A DNA stretch of 64,000 bases from JAFGVL01 sp963662245 (GCA_963662245.2 CAXXVQ010000007.1:1-64000); one strand, 5' to 3'; counted from the first letter of the stretch, positions 1-9,084 are shown. Numbers and translations: made by a program. The notes: a model not told the origin generated them from the letters alone.

Positions 1-630
1 ATTTAATTCATCAACAATGCGTTCTTTAGAGATAATTTCAATTCTATCTTTATTTCTTGCAATTGCGTCAAATGTTTGTTCTTCAATAAAGAAGCCTAAT
101 TGTGTCACAAAGCGTACAGCACGCATCATACGCAAAGGATCATCGCTAAAGGTAATATCCGGATCTAGTGGAGTGCGTATAATCTTATATTTCAGGTCCA
201 TTTGTCCGTTAAACGGATCAACTAACTCTCCATATCTATCTTTATTTAAGCAAAGAGCAAAAGCATTAATAGTAAAGTCTCGACGATTTTGATCATCCTC
301 TAGTGTACCATCCTCAACAATAGGCTTTCTACTATTTCTCTGATACGACTCCTTTCTCGCACCAACAAATTCAACCTCAACACCATTATACTTAACCTGA
401 GCTGTACCAAAGTTTTTAAATACAGAAAGATGTGCACCTCGCCCTAGTCTTTTTGCAACTAGTTCAGCTATTTCAATTCCACTACCAACAACAACTACAT
501 CAATATCCTTAGAATCTCTTTTCAACAATAAGTCACGGACATAGCCACCAATCACATAGCACTCCTTAGACTGCTCATCTGCAATTTCTGATATTAGCTT
601 AAATATATCTAGTTGTAAATGTTCCTTCAT
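1..630 (-). CDS. cca: CCA tRNA nucleotidyltransferase / poly(A) polymerase family, 3' end cut by window
   Basis: The reading frame runs leftward from an ATG at 630 and is still open at base 1, so only the N-terminal 210 residues are present. The protein has the class II nucleotidyltransferase head: GGYVRD near residue 29, then the metal-binding DID in KDIDVVVVG, the EFVGARKESY segment, RRDFTINA and the DDPLRMMRAVRF motif that begins the neck. This family adds or repairs the CCA end of tRNA in the cytoplasm. In Bacteroidetes one such protein usually does the whole job, often followed by an HD domain that would lie outside the window. A -7 box (TACCTTTG) lies just upstream. The family call is firm; CCA-adding versus poly(A) polymerase cannot be separated from this half. 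Confidence 0.9.
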   Translation of the reverse strand, partial: MKEHLQLDIFKLISEIADEQSKECYVIGGYVRDLLLKRDSKDIDVVVVGSGIEIAELVAKRLGRGAHLSVFKNFGTAQVKYNGVEVEFVGARKESYQRNSRKPIVEDGTLEDDQNRRDFTINAFALCLNKDRYGELVDPFNGQMDLKYKIIRTPLDPDITFSDDPLRMMRAVRFVTQLGFFIEEQTFDAIARNKDRIEIISKERIVDELN

Positions 631-670
631 ATCTTTTGTTCAAACATGCTCAAAATGGCACTAAGGAAGG

Positions 671-678
671 CAAAGGTA
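671..678 (-). promoter_or_regulatory. Bacteroidetes -7 promoter box for cca
   Basis: On the minus strand the sequence is TACCTTTG, an exact TAnnTTTG match about 40 bases before the cca start. No good -33 TTTG is seen at the usual 18-21 base spacing. Confidence 0.45.
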
Positions 679-781
679 CATTTTTTGTCCCAAATTTTCT
701 AATCAACAAATATTATCAACAGTTGTATGTTCTTCTCATTTTTTTTCCTTATTTTGCATTTTCATATACTTTCTAATAACG

Positions 782-1546
782 ATGAATAATAAGCTGCTAA
801 TAAATATTCTACTAGGTTTCACTTTGGTTGCATGTGGACCAAAAGAACCAACAGAAAAGGAATTAGCTCAAAAACAGCTTGAAATTGCAGACAGCTGCTT
901 TAAAAACAACCAGCTAAGCTCTGCGAAACTTCATATAGACACAATTAACAATCTATACGAAAAGCAAATTGCAGTTAGAAAAAAAGCTGATTCATTGTTT
1001 ACTCAGATAAAACTGATAGAAACAAAGCGAAACTTAATATATGCAGATAGCGTAATTAAGTTTAAACAAGCTGAATTTGACAAGCTGGTTAAAGATTTTC
1101 GTTATGAAAAGAACGAAAAATACGAAACCACAGGCAAGTATATTTACAAATGGCAACGAACTGAAAATATTGCGGGAACATCTTATATCAAACCTCTTGT
1201 AGAAGAAATGGGGTTATTTACAATCACCAGTGTTTTGTGTTCAGACTTCCCAATAAATCATCAGTCAGCAAAATTCATGGTAAATGACATTTCTGCTGAA
1301 ACAGAAGTAGTTCCTTTAGAGTCAGCTTACAATCACAGATATAATGATGGCATGTATTTTGAAACAGTCGTTTACAGAAACAGCTCAAATGAAGGTATTG
1401 CACAACTAATACAAGAATATAAAGACAAAACAATAAAAGTCATTTTACAAGGAGAAAAAAAGAAAACTACGATATGGCTTTCTAACACAGAAAAAGAAGC
1501 TATAACAAAGGCATACAATTTTTCTGTTGTTTTAAAAAGACCTTAA
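782..1546 (+). CDS. Putative lipoprotein of unknown function
   Basis: A 254-residue protein beginning with a short lipoprotein signal peptide: positive start, hydrophobic NILLGFTL and a lipobox LVAC with the acceptor Cys at residue 18. The following GPKEPTEKE is a typical linker. Residues 25-100 are rich in Lys, Glu and Ala with heptad-like spacing and probably form helices or a coiled coil. The C-terminal half has a mixed beta pattern and resembles no family I can name. It stands alone between the divergent cca gene and the exported thioredoxin, about 95 bases upstream of the latter, so the two may be cotranscribed. Membrane anchoring is well supported; the function is unknown. Confidence 0.75.
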   Translation: MNNKLLINILLGFTLVACGPKEPTEKELAQKQLEIADSCFKNNQLSSAKLHIDTINNLYEKQIAVRKKADSLFTQIKLIETKRNLIYADSVIKFKQAEFDKLVKDFRYEKNEKYETTGKYIYKWQRTENIAGTSYIKPLVEEMGLFTITSVLCSDFPINHQSAKFMVNDISAETEVVPLESAYNHRYNDGMYFETVVYRNSSNEGIAQLIQEYKDKTIKVILQGEKKKTTIWLSNTEKEAITKAYNFSVVLKRP

Positions 1547-1640
1547 AGATTTAGAGCGCATAATCTCTACATCAAAAAACAAAATCATACTTTACGAAAC
1601 AGAATTAGAAAAACAATAACACATCATTAAATTTAAACTT

Positions 1641-2075
1641 ATGAAAAGAATTACAACATTCGTTCTTCTTATTTCTACTTTAAGCATTGCTGCGCTTGCA
1701 GGAGAAAATCATAAAGCACTTAAAAAGCTTGACGAAAAAACATTCACAAAAGAAATTTGGAACTTCAAGAAAGGAAAAAGTTTTAAATATAAGGGAGATG
1801 CACCAATCGTAATAGATTTTAATGCTGTTTGGTGCGGACCGTGTAAAGCCATTCATCCTTCATTAGTTGAGCTTCAAGAAGAGTACGGTGATAAAATCAC
1901 AATTTACAGTGTAGATGTTGACCAAGAACCTGAAATAACAGAAGCATTTGGAATCACCAACATCCCTTGCTTAATTTTCATAAAAGACAAAAAAACTCCT
2001 TACTACAAGTCTGTAGGTAAAAAATCTAAAGAGGAGCTACACGAAATGATTGAAAAGAAATTACTTAAAGAATAA
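1641..2075 (+). CDS. Exported thioredoxin-like protein
   Basis: A 144-residue thioredoxin-fold protein with an N-terminal signal peptide (about residues 1-20, ending ALA). The active site WCGPC is at residues 64-68 and the cis-proline at 109 in TNIPC, so both catalytic Cys residues are present. The signal peptide and canonical redox motif point to a periplasmic disulfide reductase or oxidase rather than the general cytoplasmic thioredoxin. It probably exchanges electrons with envelope proteins, but the partner is not visible here. A strong terminator follows immediately, so the unit ends with this gene. Confidence 0.9.
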   Translation: MKRITTFVLLISTLSIAALAGENHKALKKLDEKTFTKEIWNFKKGKSFKYKGDAPIVIDFNAVWCGPCKAIHPSLVELQEEYGDKITIYSVDVDQEPEITEAFGITNIPCLIFIKDKKTPYYKSVGKKSKEELHEMIEKKLLKE

Positions 2076-2077
2076 AT

Positions 2078-2112
2078 AAAAAAGGAGGTTGAATTTCAAC
2101 CTCCTTTTTTAT
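2078..2112 (+). terminator. Rho-independent terminator after thioredoxin gene
   Basis: A near-perfect inverted repeat around AGGAGGTTGA/TCAACCTCCT with a short loop and a following T-run, starting only a few bases after the thioredoxin stop codon. Confidence 0.85.
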
Positions 2113-2253
2113 TTACACCTATAGCAATTCGCCTCAGATCACAGCTCTACAAACAAATACCACATTAAGGCAACCTTTGCTATTACACCGACACTCAACA
2201 ATCACATAACGAATACCTATCCTAAACAAACAACAGTCAAAGACTAAAAATAA

Positions 2254-2285
2254 AAAAGCCGAATCTCTATGAGATTCGGCTTTTT
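2254..2285 (-). terminator. Terminator of the rpsF-rpsR-rplI operon
   Basis: A 15-bp perfect stem (AAAAAGCCGAATCTC and its complement) with a three-base loop. On the minus strand it ends in a T-run just beyond the rplI stop. Confidence 0.85.
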
Positions 2286-2305
2286 ATATATTTTCTCGCT
2301 TCTAA

Positions 2306-2749
2306 TTACTCAGCAACTACTTCAATATTAATTTCAGCAGTAACTTCTTTGTGTAATTTTAATTGAGCTGTATAAGAACCAAGTTCTTTGATAGCATCTT
2401 TGATAGCGATTACTTTTCTATCCACTTCGAATCCAGCTTTTTGAAGCTCTTCGGCGATTTGAATAGTAGTAACAGCTCCAAAGATTTTACCGTTTGCACT
2501 AGCTTTAGCACCAATAGTAACAGTTGCACCGTTTACTTTTTCACCTAAAGCTTCAGCATCAGCTTTAATCTTAGCTAATTTATGAGCGCGTTGTTTTAAA
2601 TCCTCAGCTAACATTTTCTTTGCAGAAGGAGTTGCCAACACGGCTTTCTTTTGTGGGATTAAATAGTTACGACCGTAACCGTCTTTCACAGTTACTACCT
2701 CATCTTTAAACCCTAAGTGTAAAACATCTTCTTTTAATATAAGTTCCAT
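2306..2749 (-). CDS. rplI: 50S ribosomal protein L9
   Basis: 147 residues, the normal length for bL9. The N-terminal rRNA-binding domain carries the family signature (DVLHLGFKDEVVTVKDGYGRN and YLIPQKKAVLA), followed by a long Lys/Ala-rich connecting helix and a C-terminal domain. The protein spans the L1 stalk region of the large subunit and helps keep the reading frame. It is the last gene of rpsF-rpsR-rplI, 20 bases after rpsR, and is closed by a strong terminator. Confidence 0.97.
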   Translation of the reverse strand: MELILKEDVLHLGFKDEVVTVKDGYGRNYLIPQKKAVLATPSAKKMLAEDLKQRAHKLAKIKADAEALGEKVNGATVTIGAKASANGKIFGAVTTIQIAEELQKAGFEVDRKVIAIKDAIKELGSYTAQLKLHKEVTAEINIEVVAE

Positions 2750-2769
2750 TTTTTGTCCTCCTTCTTAAA

Positions 2770-3039
2770 TTATTTCATCATATCAGTTACATAAGGAAGC
2801 AACGCCAAATGACGAGCTCTTTTTACCGCTTGAGCAACTTTGCGTTGATATTTCAACGAAGTTCCTGTAAGACGACGAGGAAGGATTTTACCTTGCTCAT
2901 TCAAGAATTTTTTCAAGAACTCAGGATCTTTATAATCGATATATTTAATCCCGTTCTTTTTGAAACGACAATATTTTTTCTTTTTAACTTCTACTGATGG
3001 AGGAGTTAAATATCTGATTTCTGAATTATTTGCTGCCAT
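2770..3039 (-). CDS. rpsR: 30S ribosomal protein S18
   Basis: 89 residues, typical for bS18. The conserved core includes CRFKKNGIKYIDYKD, the LPRRLTG-type stretch (ILPRRLTGTSLKYQRKVAQAV) and KRARHLALLPY. S18 forms a heterodimer with S6 on the small subunit platform, which explains the universal pairing of rpsF and rpsR. It lies three bases downstream of the rpsF stop codon, so the two are translationally close. Confidence 0.97.
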   Translation of the reverse strand: MAANNSEIRYLTPPSVEVKKKKYCRFKKNGIKYIDYKDPEFLKKFLNEQGKILPRRLTGTSLKYQRKVAQAVKRARHLALLPYVTDMMK

Positions 3040-3042
3040 TTT

Positions 3043-3396
3043 TTAAGCCTCCTTTACTTCTTTTGATGATTTAACATTCTTTCTTTTAGCTGCATACTCA
3101 ACAGCATATTTGTCCATTGCGAAAGTTAAAAAGCGTAATACGCGCTCATCACGACGATATTGAAGCTCTAACTTTTCAATTACTGTTGGCTCAGCATTAA
3201 ACTGAAGTAACGAGTAAAAACCTGTAGATTTTTTTGCAATAGGGTAAGCAAGTTTTTTCATACCCCAGTTCTCTTCATTCACAATCTCTGCACCTTCTTC
3301 GATTAGGAGATTCTTGAATTTTTCAACCGCTTCCTTCATCTGAACCTCAGATAAAACGGGAGTTAAAATGAAAACGGTTTCATAACTTTTCAACAT
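3043..3396 (-). CDS. rpsF: 30S ribosomal protein S6
   Basis: 117 residues with the bS6 ferredoxin-like fold. The recognisable signatures are YETVFILTPVLSEVQ at the start, GMKKLAYPIAKKSTGFY in the middle, and VLRFLTFAMDKY. S6 binds S18 and 16S rRNA on the 30S platform. It is the first gene of the operon. A good Bacteroidetes promoter (TTG, 19-base spacer, TATCTTTG) lies about 60 bases upstream. Confidence 0.97.
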   Translation of the reverse strand: MLKSYETVFILTPVLSEVQMKEAVEKFKNLLIEEGAEIVNEENWGMKKLAYPIAKKSTGFYSLLQFNAEPTVIEKLELQYRRDERVLRFLTFAMDKYAVEYAAKRKNVKSSKEVKEA

Positions 3397-3453
3397 AAAC
3401 TCTTAAAATTAAATTTGTTAAATAATTAAATCGCTTTTTTCATAAAGCGGCTG

Positions 3454-3483
3454 CAAAGATAGCGTTTTTTCAACAACACACAA
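3454..3483 (-). promoter_or_regulatory. Promoter of the rpsF operon
   Basis: Minus strand: -33 TTG at 3481-3483, 19-base spacer, -7 TATCTTTG at 3454-3461. This fits the Bacteroidetes sigma-ABfr consensus. Confidence 0.7.
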
Positions 3484-3525
3484 TAGCTTTAACTATTTTA
3501 TCTAGAATAAATTGACAATTAATAC

Positions 3526-3533
3526 TATCTTTG
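3526..3533 (+). promoter_or_regulatory. -7 promoter box for rimM
   Basis: TATCTTTG, an exact -7 match about 40 bases upstream of rimM and divergent from the rpsF promoter. No convincing -33 box is seen. Confidence 0.5.
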
Positions 3534-3570
3534 GCAAACATATAATATTTAATCATTTACAGGTTGAGAT

Positions 3571-4104
3571 ATGATTACTCTAGAAGAAGTTTCTGCCGTT
3601 GGCTATATAGCTAAACCGCATGGCATAAAAGGTGAAGTTTCCGTGCATTTTGACAGCATGTGTTTTGACGAAGATGAAGTAAACTACTTCGTATTTGATA
3701 TGGATGGAATTTTCGTCCCATTCTTTGTGGAAAACTTTAGATTTAAAACAGACACAACTGCTTTGTATAAATTTGAAGACATTGATTCTGAAGAAAAAGC
3801 AAAAACTTTAACGGGTAAGACTATTTACCTAAAAAAAGAAGCGATTCTTGAAGAAGACCTAGAAGACAGCATCAAATTCTATATTGGCTTTGAAGTTCAG
3901 GAAAAAAACAATGGCTCTTTAGGTAAAATCAAAGATGTTGACGAAAGCACACAAAACACTCTTTTCATAGTAGATAATTATGGAGAAGAATTGCTAATAC
4001 CGGCTACAGACTACTACATTACAGATATCGATGAGCTAAACAAAGTAATCTATATGGACTTACCAGAAGGATTAGTTGACATGGATTTAGCTGAAGAAGA
4101 GTAA
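3571..4104 (+). CDS. rimM: Ribosome maturation factor RimM
   Basis: 177 residues, the normal RimM length. The N-terminal beta-barrel opens with VGYIAKPHGIKGEVSVHF, the family signature. The C-terminal PRC-barrel follows and holds the GEELLIPATDYYI segment. RimM binds S19 and the 16S rRNA head domain and is needed for 30S assembly. In many bacteria it sits with trmD and rplS; here it stands beside an oxidoreductase gene 28 bases downstream and divergent from the S6 operon. Confidence 0.95.
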   Translation: MITLEEVSAVGYIAKPHGIKGEVSVHFDSMCFDEDEVNYFVFDMDGIFVPFFVENFRFKTDTTALYKFEDIDSEEKAKTLTGKTIYLKKEAILEEDLEDSIKFYIGFEVQEKNNGSLGKIKDVDESTQNTLFIVDNYGEELLIPATDYYITDIDELNKVIYMDLPEGLVDMDLAEEE

Positions 4105-4132
4105 TCATATTAAATATTTGAACAACTAAACT

Positions 4133-5110
4133 ATGACTATTAATTGGGGAATAATTGGCGCCGGAGATGTGTGTGAAGTAAAAAGCGGACCTGGATTCTA
4201 CAAAGCTCAAGGCTCAGCACTTGCAGCCATTATGCGCAGAGATAAAGACAAAGCTGCTGATTTTGCAAAAAGACACAATGTTGCTAAACACTACACTACT
4301 GCTGACGAACTAATTAATGACCCTGATGTAAATGCCATTTATGTAGCCACTCCTCCTCATTTACATAAAGAATACGCAATTAAGGCATTAAATGCTGGCA
4401 AACCTGTGTATGTAGAAAAGCCAATGGCACTTGACTACAATGAGTGTTTAGAAATGACGCAGGCAGCAAAGAGAAATCAACAAAAACTATTTGTTGCTTA
4501 CTACAGACGCTCGTTACCTTATTTTTTAAAAGTAAAAGAATTAATTGATAACGGATTCATTGGGAAACCCATAGCTGTAAACATAAAGCAATTCAGAGCT
4601 CCATTCTCAAGTGACTTTGAATCAGATACGCAAACATGGCGAGTTGATCCAAATCTAGCCGGCGGAGGTTATTTCTACGACTTAGCTCCTCATACAATAG
4701 ATATTCTTGACTTTTTATTAGGAAAAATAACTGATGCTAAAGGATACACTGCTAATTTAGGAGGACTCTACAACACAGAAGACACTGTTTCCGCTAGCTT
4801 CCAATTCGAAAACGGAGCCTTAGGAACAGGAATCTGGAGCTTTATTACTGAAGAAAAATCAAACATTGACAGTGTTGAAATTTTAGGAACAAAAGGAAAA
4901 ATCCAATTTGCAGTTTTTGACTTTACGCCTATTCAATTAACTACCTCTGAAGGATTACATGAATTCACAGAAGAAAACCCACAACATATCCAGCAACCTT
5001 TAATCCAAGAAATCACAAATGAATTATTAGGGAAAGGACTAAGCCCTTCTCCTGCCAGCTCAGGAATTAGAGCCAGTTGGGTAATTGACAAAATATTTGG
5101 GAAGATTTAA
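4133..5110 (+). CDS. Gfo/Idh/MocA family oxidoreductase
   Basis: 325 residues. The N-terminal Rossmann fold shows the dinucleotide loop IIGAGDVCE, the ATPPHLHKEYAIKAL segment and the conserved EKP motif in VYVEKPMALD. The C-terminal alpha/beta domain contains GGGYFYDLAPHTIDIL, whose His is usual in the catalytic site. Members oxidise or reduce sugars and related alcohols with NAD(P); the substrate cannot be told from sequence. It follows rimM by 28 bases and converges on uspA. Its last codons form one arm of a stem-loop shared with the end of uspA. Confidence 0.88.
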   Translation: MTINWGIIGAGDVCEVKSGPGFYKAQGSALAAIMRRDKDKAADFAKRHNVAKHYTTADELINDPDVNAIYVATPPHLHKEYAIKALNAGKPVYVEKPMALDYNECLEMTQAAKRNQQKLFVAYYRRSLPYFLKVKELIDNGFIGKPIAVNIKQFRAPFSSDFESDTQTWRVDPNLAGGGYFYDLAPHTIDILDFLLGKITDAKGYTANLGGLYNTEDTVSASFQFENGALGTGIWSFITEEKSNIDSVEILGTKGKIQFAVFDFTPIQLTTSEGLHEFTEENPQHIQQPLIQEITNELLGKGLSPSPASSGIRASWVIDKIFGKI

Positions 5111-5122
5111 TTCCCAAATATT
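5092..5122. terminator. Stem-loop shared by two converging genes
   Basis: A perfect 12-bp inverted repeat (AATATTTGGGAA and its complement) around a 7-base loop. It lies inside the 3' ends of both the oxidoreductase gene and uspA. There is no T-run on either side, so it may be a transcript-end stabiliser rather than an intrinsic terminator. Confidence 0.5.
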
Positions 5123-5924
5123 ATCCGCATAATACATATAAATCTGCTCGGGGATTAATCAGCATAATCGGAACTGATGCCGCATTAATACTTGCCAATT
5201 CCTTTGGTCCGAAAATAATATCATCCAAACCATATTCACGAGAGGCAGAAATCATTACCATCCCCGCTCCTAATTCTTCGCTTCTTTGAGTTGCTTCTAG
5301 CTCTACTTTAAAGCTATCTTTTTTCGCATCAATAAATTCGTAATCTATCTCGAATTTATCTAGCAAAGTACATATCGCATCGGTATGTTGTTTCGCTTTT
5401 GAACCATAATCCTTTGCTGGCATCATTAATAGCTTTGAACCAAAGAATCGCCCCATACTACTACTGAATGGCCCCTTCTCTCTATCTTCGACAAGGAAGG
5501 TTACCGGAACTAGAACTTTATTCAAGTTTACTAGTTCAAAATAAGGCTTTGTAAAAATATATGGCACACGCAATTCTCTTGACATTTTTAAAAATGGCTG
5601 CACTTTATTATATCCTACATGTTCTGACAATTGAAATATCACCATAGATGCTTCAGCCTTTTCCATAAAAGAATGGAAATCGTTACGACTATCCATAATA
5701 TGACTCTCCACAGCATTCTCACATTGTGGCGTCAACTCTTCCACCCAAACCTGATGCACATCTGCAATCTCAGCTTTTGAAGCTTTTATCTTTTTATCCA
5801 GATAAGAAACAAAACAAATCGGCTTATCATATCCTTTTGACAATGTCAATGCTAAGTCTACAGCTTTTTCAGGATAAGCCTCATGCGTTGTTACAATAAA
5901 TATATGTTCAATAAATACGCTCAT
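5121..5924 (-). CDS. Universal stress protein (UspA) family, probable tandem-domain
   Basis: 267 residues, about twice the length of a single Usp domain and consistent with two repeats. The first opens with FIEHIFIVTTHEAYPEKAVDLAL; the second contains NKVLVPVTFLVEDREKG and ends SVPIMLINPR. The classical ATP-binding G-2x-G-9x-G(S/T) pattern is not clear in either half, so nucleotide binding is uncertain. Its ATG overlaps the murF-alr stop (TAATG), which makes translational coupling likely. It is the last gene of the four-gene unit from 10071. Role in stress physiology is inferred from the family only. Confidence 0.8.
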   Translation of the reverse strand: MSVFIEHIFIVTTHEAYPEKAVDLALTLSKGYDKPICFVSYLDKKIKASKAEIADVHQVWVEELTPQCENAVESHIMDSRNDFHSFMEKAEASMVIFQLSEHVGYNKVQPFLKMSRELRVPYIFTKPYFELVNLNKVLVPVTFLVEDREKGPFSSSMGRFFGSKLLMMPAKDYGSKAKQHTDAICTLLDKFEIDYEFIDAKKDSFKVELEATQRSEELGAGMVMISASREYGLDDIIFGPKELASINAASVPIMLINPRADLYVLCG

Positions 5925-8380
5925 TACTCTTTAAAATATACTCGTTTCACACGGCGGGAAACTCCGGTCAATACTTCATAAGGAATGGTTTGCAACCAAT
6001 TAGCGACTTCGTTAATAGAAAGACCTTTTCCAAATAAAGTTACAGAATCACCTTCTTTTGCTGAAATACCGGTTAGGTCAATCATACAGACATCCATACA
6101 GACATTACCAACTATTGGAGCAAAATGTCCGTTCACTAAAACTTCCCCAACTCCGTTTCCTAACTTACGGTCATAACCATCTGCATAACCAATTGGAATA
6201 GCACCAATCACACTTTCGCGCTTAAGCTTTCCTTTGCGACTATACCCTACTGTTTCTGTTGCAGGCACAGTTTTTATTTGCAGAATAGTTGTTTTCAAAG
6301 TGCAAACTTCCTCCAAAAGATCATGATTGACTGCACTCATACCGTAATGTCCAATTCCCAAACGAACCATATCAAACTGATATTGTGGGAATCGTTCCAC
6401 TCCGGCCGAGTTTAAAGCATGCTTCATAATTCGATAAGAGAAAGCCTCATCAAATTTCTGAGCACTTGTTTTAAATCGACTGATCTGCTCTTCGGTAAAA
6501 TAATCCAATGCAGAATCATCTGAACCTGTCAGGTGTGTAAAAACTGAACGAACCATCAATTGATTCTGATTTCTCAAAAGCTCAATTAAAGTTTCTGTTT
6601 CTGCAGGAAAGAAACCAAGACGATTCATTCCCGTATCAATTTTTACATGCACAGGATAATTGGTAACACCTTGTCTTTTCGCTTCTTTCAAAAACGCTTC
6701 CAACAAACGGAAACTATATATTTCAGGCTCTAGTTTATATTCAAATATTTTTCCAAAGGCACCCATTTCAGGGTTCATCACCACTATTGGAATATGAATT
6801 CCTTGTTTGCGCAAATCAGCACCTTCATCAGCAACCGCCACGGCTAAATAATCACAATTGTGATGTTGCAGCGTACGAGCTACTTCCACATCACCACTCC
6901 CGTAAGCATAGGCTTTTACCATACTCATCAGCTTGGTTTCAGGCTTCAAGTGTGAGCGGAAATAATTTACATTATGGATCAAAGCATTCAAATCCACTTC
7001 AAGAGTAGTTTGATGCACAATTGCCTCAAGTTTTTCTGAAATAGTCTCGAATTTAAACTTACGAGAACCTTTCAGCAATACAGCTTCATCCTTTAATTCA
7101 TCCAAAAGTGGTGACTGCAAGAATTCTTCAGTAGACGCAAAGAAATATTGTTCTGATAAATGAAACAATGCTTCATGAGAAGCCAGCTCCTCTCCGATTG
7201 CAATCAATTTATCTACGGCTTTATTTTCCAACAAAGCAGAAACAGCCTTATACAAATCCTCTGACGATTGCCCACTTTGCAAAATATCAGACAAGATTAA
7301 TGTCCTTTTCATGCCTTTAGCAGTAGCTTCACTTGCATGGAAATCCAAAGCAATAGCCAACGAACCAAAATCAGAATTATAGGAATCATTTATTAGGATA
7401 CAGTTTTGCAAGCCTTCTTTTACCTCCAAACGCATTGCTACCGGCTCTAGTTGCAGCACTCGTTCTGCAATTAGTTTTGCATCTTTACCAAGATACAACA
7501 TCACCGCCAAGCATATCAATGTATTTTCCACAGAAGCCTCATCAACAAAAGGAATTTCAAGAGTAGATTCTACACCTTTATATATATAGCTTACTAAAGT
7601 TTTAGCTACTTGCTTTTTGATATCAATTATCTTAACATCAGCACCGGAAGCTTTTCCCCATGTAAATAGCTTGGATTTCAAGGCCGATTGTGCAACTGTT
7701 ATGTCCAGCAACTTATCATCTTTTTGATAAATAAGCACTTCAGAATTGACAAACAGTTTTAATTTCTCTATGCATTTTTCTTTTAGCGATGAAAAGTTTT
7801 CCTGATGAGCATCACCCAAATGAGTAAACACACCTATTGTAGGAGAAACAACCTCAGCTAATTTTTGCATTTCACCGGAAAGAGAAATACCTGCCTCAAA
7901 AACACCCAACTCTGTTTGAGCACTCAAATCCCAAACAGAAAGAGGTACACCAATCTGAGAATTATATGAACGAGGCGAACGAGTAATCACAGTATCATTT
8001 TGCAACAATTGAAATAACCATTCCTTAACAATAGTTTTCCCATTGCTACCTGTAATTCCTAAAACAGGACAAGCAAATTGCTTTCTGTGAGCCGCAGCCA
8101 AAGCTTGCATTGCTCTCAGCGTATCATCTACCAACAAAAAATTAGCATCATCAAACCCCGTCGGGACTTCACTCACCAGAAAACTGCGCACATTTGTAGC
8201 ATACAAATCCGCAATATATTTATGACCATTATTACGCGAAGTCTTTATAGCCACAAACAAACTTTCTTCAGGGAATGAAACAGCACGACTGTCAGTCAAC
8301 AGCCATTCTATTTGAGCTTTACCGTTACCAATCACTTTGGCATTGGTAATTTCAGCTATTTGTTGGAGGGAGTATTTCAT
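5924..8380 (-). CDS. murF-alr: Bifunctional MurF ligase / alanine racemase
   Basis: 818 residues joining two cell-wall enzymes. Roughly residues 1-445 are MurF (UDP-MurNAc-tripeptide:D-Ala-D-Ala ligase), with the ATP loop GITGSNGKT and the Mur motifs ENTLICLAV and NDSYNSDFGS. From about residue 450 (LEVDLNALIHNVNYF) it is a PLP-dependent alanine racemase with the Schiff-base Lys in MVKAYAYGSG, then HIKIDTGMNRLGF-type and GNVCMDVCMIDLT motifs. It therefore makes D-Ala and also attaches D-Ala-D-Ala to the peptidoglycan precursor. Such fusions are known in Bacteroidetes. Its start overlaps the upstream membrane-protein gene (ATGA) and its stop overlaps uspA. Confidence 0.95.
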   Translation of the reverse strand: MKYSLQQIAEITNAKVIGNGKAQIEWLLTDSRAVSFPEESLFVAIKTSRNNGHKYIADLYATNVRSFLVSEVPTGFDDANFLLVDDTLRAMQALAAAHRKQFACPVLGITGSNGKTIVKEWLFQLLQNDTVITRSPRSYNSQIGVPLSVWDLSAQTELGVFEAGISLSGEMQKLAEVVSPTIGVFTHLGDAHQENFSSLKEKCIEKLKLFVNSEVLIYQKDDKLLDITVAQSALKSKLFTWGKASGADVKIIDIKKQVAKTLVSYIYKGVESTLEIPFVDEASVENTLICLAVMLYLGKDAKLIAERVLQLEPVAMRLEVKEGLQNCILINDSYNSDFGSLAIALDFHASEATAKGMKRTLILSDILQSGQSSEDLYKAVSALLENKAVDKLIAIGEELASHEALFHLSEQYFFASTEEFLQSPLLDELKDEAVLLKGSRKFKFETISEKLEAIVHQTTLEVDLNALIHNVNYFRSHLKPETKLMSMVKAYAYGSGDVEVARTLQHHNCDYLAVAVADEGADLRKQGIHIPIVVMNPEMGAFGKIFEYKLEPEIYSFRLLEAFLKEAKRQGVTNYPVHVKIDTGMNRLGFFPAETETLIELLRNQNQLMVRSVFTHLTGSDDSALDYFTEEQISRFKTSAQKFDEAFSYRIMKHALNSAGVERFPQYQFDMVRLGIGHYGMSAVNHDLLEEVCTLKTTILQIKTVPATETVGYSRKGKLKRESVIGAIPIGYADGYDRKLGNGVGEVLVNGHFAPIVGNVCMDVCMIDLTGISAKEGDSVTLFGKGLSINEVANWLQTIPYEVLTGVSRRVKRVYFKE

Positions 8381-9084
8381 TTTTTATCCTCTATATTAAA
8401 CATTTCTTCGAATTTCAATCCGGTAAGCTTAGTCAGTGAGCGGAATAAATACCACATCACAAAACCCATTACCACCATTGATGGCAAAGCAATAACCGGC
8501 CAACTTAAACCAAGCATTTTACTATACTCATCATTAAACGCTGGAGTACCTGATGGACTGTGCATAATAACTTTTGCCAGCACAAAATTCAAAACCGCTG
8601 ACAAAAAGAATGATGCGGACAAGAAATAAGATGATTTCACTAATATTTTATCAAAATCAGTTTTTGCATCTTTTTCAGTTAATATATCATCAATTTTCTC
8701 TACATCCATTATTTCAGGATTATAAAGTAACTTTTTCACCAAAGGAAAAGGAGTTTTAATTGTAGCAATAATCGCTACACCTATAATAAAAGGAATTGAC
8801 GCTTCTTTGTAAGCGATAAGTTCTGTTGGCAGCTCAAATACGCCAATAATTCCGGTTAAGAATATTCCGGCAAAACCAAGTATGGAAATAAAGTTTGTTT
8901 TTTTCTTTTTAAACCAGTCCCAAAGTCCATAAGCTAATGGGAAAGCCAAAGCTAACAACAAGGCATATACGGCACCAAGTTCATCTGGCTTACTTAATTT
9001 ATTTAAAACTAAAATGGGAATTACAATATTAAATGCTAGGTTCCAAATTGGATTCTCTTTCTTCTGCTTCTTTTCTGTTGACAT
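8377..9084 (-). CDS. Multi-pass membrane protein, VC0807-like family
   Basis: 235 residues with about six hydrophobic segments: around 13-30, 38-57, 64-85, 95-110, 150-175 and 195-220. The pattern, with an early FNIVIPILVLNKL and a central charged loop VEKIDDILTEKDAKTDFDK, matches the VC0807/septation-protein-A-like family. No catalytic motif is visible. The gene lies between a GSCFA protein and murF-alr and overlaps the latter by four bases, so it is co-expressed with cell-wall synthesis, though a role there is only inferred. The function is unknown. Confidence 0.7.
   Translation of the reverse strand: MSTEKKQKKENPIWNLAFNIVIPILVLNKLSKPDELGAVYALLLALAFPLAYGLWDWFKKKKTNFISILGFAGIFLTGIIGVFELPTELIAYKEASIPFIIGVAIIATIKTPFPLVKKLLYNPEIMDVEKIDDILTEKDAKTDFDKILVKSSYFLSASFFLSAVLNFVLAKVIMHSPSGTPAFNDEYSKMLGLSWPVIALPSMVVMGFVMWYLFRSLTKLTGLKFEEMFNIEDKK

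Noticed and set aside
2113..2253. Possible gene in the gap between the thioredoxin and rplI terminators
   Set aside because: No ORF, promoter box or structure beyond the two flanking terminators.
6787..7008. Open frame opposite murF-alr, rich in His and Pro
   Set aside because: Shadow of the coding strand; low-complexity composition follows from the sense codons.
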